Assembly (NCBI GenBank): GCA_963728365.1 | Contig: CAVSJI010000001.1 | Location: 1,674,001-1,738,000 of the forward strand | Reading direction: 5' to 3' | Origin: VRUE01 sp963728365 | GTDB taxonomy: Bacteria; Actinomycetota; Thermoleophilia; Solirubrobacterales; 70-9 | DNA length: 64,000 bases | Part shown: positions 63,864 through 64,000 of the stretch, piece by piece | How positions within the stretch are numbered: position 1 is the stretch's first letter | Layout of the letters: each line of letters starts with the position of its first letter | Position numbers and translations under genes: made by a program | Notes under the pieces: generated by a model | Databases searched by the model: none | What the model saw: the letters and a program-made list of their open reading frames with translations, nothing else | What the model was told of the DNA's origin: nothing

Positions 63864-63902
63864 GCTGCGCAACGGTCTTTTCGGGAGAGGCAACCGTCGC
63901 TC
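63864..63902. repeat. Family II half element (right arm, reverse orientation)
   Basis: GCTGCGCAACGGTCTTTTCG followed by GGAGAGGCAACCGTCGCTC. It is the inverted match of the left arm of copy b (one base different in the CCCTCCC block), with no partner arm beside it. Confidence 0.7.
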
Positions 63903-63907
63903 CTCCA

Positions 63908-64000
63908 CTACCCAAGCCACCCTGCGCGGCTGCGCATCGACTTGATCCGGCGGAACTCGGCTATGTCCTCGCGTAGAGCCGCGGGGGCGGGCGCCGGGAG
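63908..64000 (-). CDS. Possible C-terminal end of a gene running beyond the window
   Basis: From the right edge the minus strand reads LPAPAPAALREDIAEFRRIK then SMRSRAGWLG and stops at 63908-63910. The composition (Ala/Pro linker, then a charged helix) suits the tail of a real protein, but only 30 codons are visible and no family can be named. Confidence 0.3.
   Translation of the reverse strand, partial: LPAPAPAALREDIAEFRRIKSMRSRAGWLG

Noticed and set aside
1..64000. CRISPR arrays, rRNA genes, replication origin
   Set aside because: No regularly spaced repeats, no rRNA-like sequence and no dnaA-type boxes or oriC genes noticed.

Overview
The window is one stretch of GC-rich actinobacterial chromosome. 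A Thermoleophilia/Solirubrobacterales-type organism is my inference. It rests on the fused PafB-PafC regulator, the Cys-rich integrase N-terminus, mycothiol-type ArsC, the WS/DGAT acyltransferase and an AccA-type biotin carboxylase fused to BCCP. No rRNA, CRISPR array or phage structural gene is present. Most genes are tightly packed, with ATGA/GTGA start-stop overlaps used repeatedly within operons.

Layout. 1-4.5 kb: PafBC-type WYL regulator (cut by the window edge), YhaM-type exonuclease, a triple DUF190 protein and two crcB fluoride-channel genes. 4.4-5.8 kb: nucleotidyltransferase-like/HTH pair. 5.8-7.3 kb: arsR-aquaporin-arsC arsenic operon. 7.3-11.6 kb: methyltransferase, FAH-family hydrolase, WS/DGAT, NERD remnant, VOC protein. 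11.6-16.9 kb: a 5.2 kb integrative element that splits a tRNA-Phe gene and carries a complete replacement tRNA-Phe. 17-22 kb: glucoamylase-like protein, methyltransferase, MrfA-like helicase, folP. 22-28 kb: HAD phosphatase, hipBA, DtxR regulator, sedolisin-type protease, PLP aminotransferase. 28-37 kb: M48 protease/DUF4389 pair, sucCD, HAD, sulfatase, acyl-CoA carboxylase alpha subunit. 37-45.5 kb: PHP protein, DUF4143 ATPase, assimilatory sulfate reduction genes (cysC, sat, cysH, sir, rhodanese), dodecin, vapBC. 45.9-48.9 kb: tandem TetR regulator and RTX-repeat protein. 49-63 kb: a polyamine/amine uptake and breakdown region. There the aminotransferase, alanine dehydrogenase, succinate-semialdehyde dehydrogenase and a PucR regulator diverge from potA-D-type ABC genes, followed by an mmsA-type dehydrogenase, an amine-oxidase-like flavoprotein and an enolase-superfamily enzyme. 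The window ends with a ferritin.

Two things stand out. First, the tRNA-Phe element: its two ends carry a shared 13-bp core, and the 5' and 3' tRNA halves 5.2 kb apart rejoin into a perfect 73-nt tRNA. The carried tRNA-Phe differs in exactly the anticodon-stem bases that form the core. Its integrase and one cargo gene each carry a frameshift. Second, intergenic regions between 37 and 64 kb hold families of very long, perfectly paired hairpins. Family I has four copies with a nearly invariant 24-nt centre and about 20-bp outer stems that differ completely between copies yet always pair perfectly. Family II has three full copies with a 51-nt centre and two half copies, and it brackets the ferritin gene. 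I do not recognise either family. Function and origin are open.
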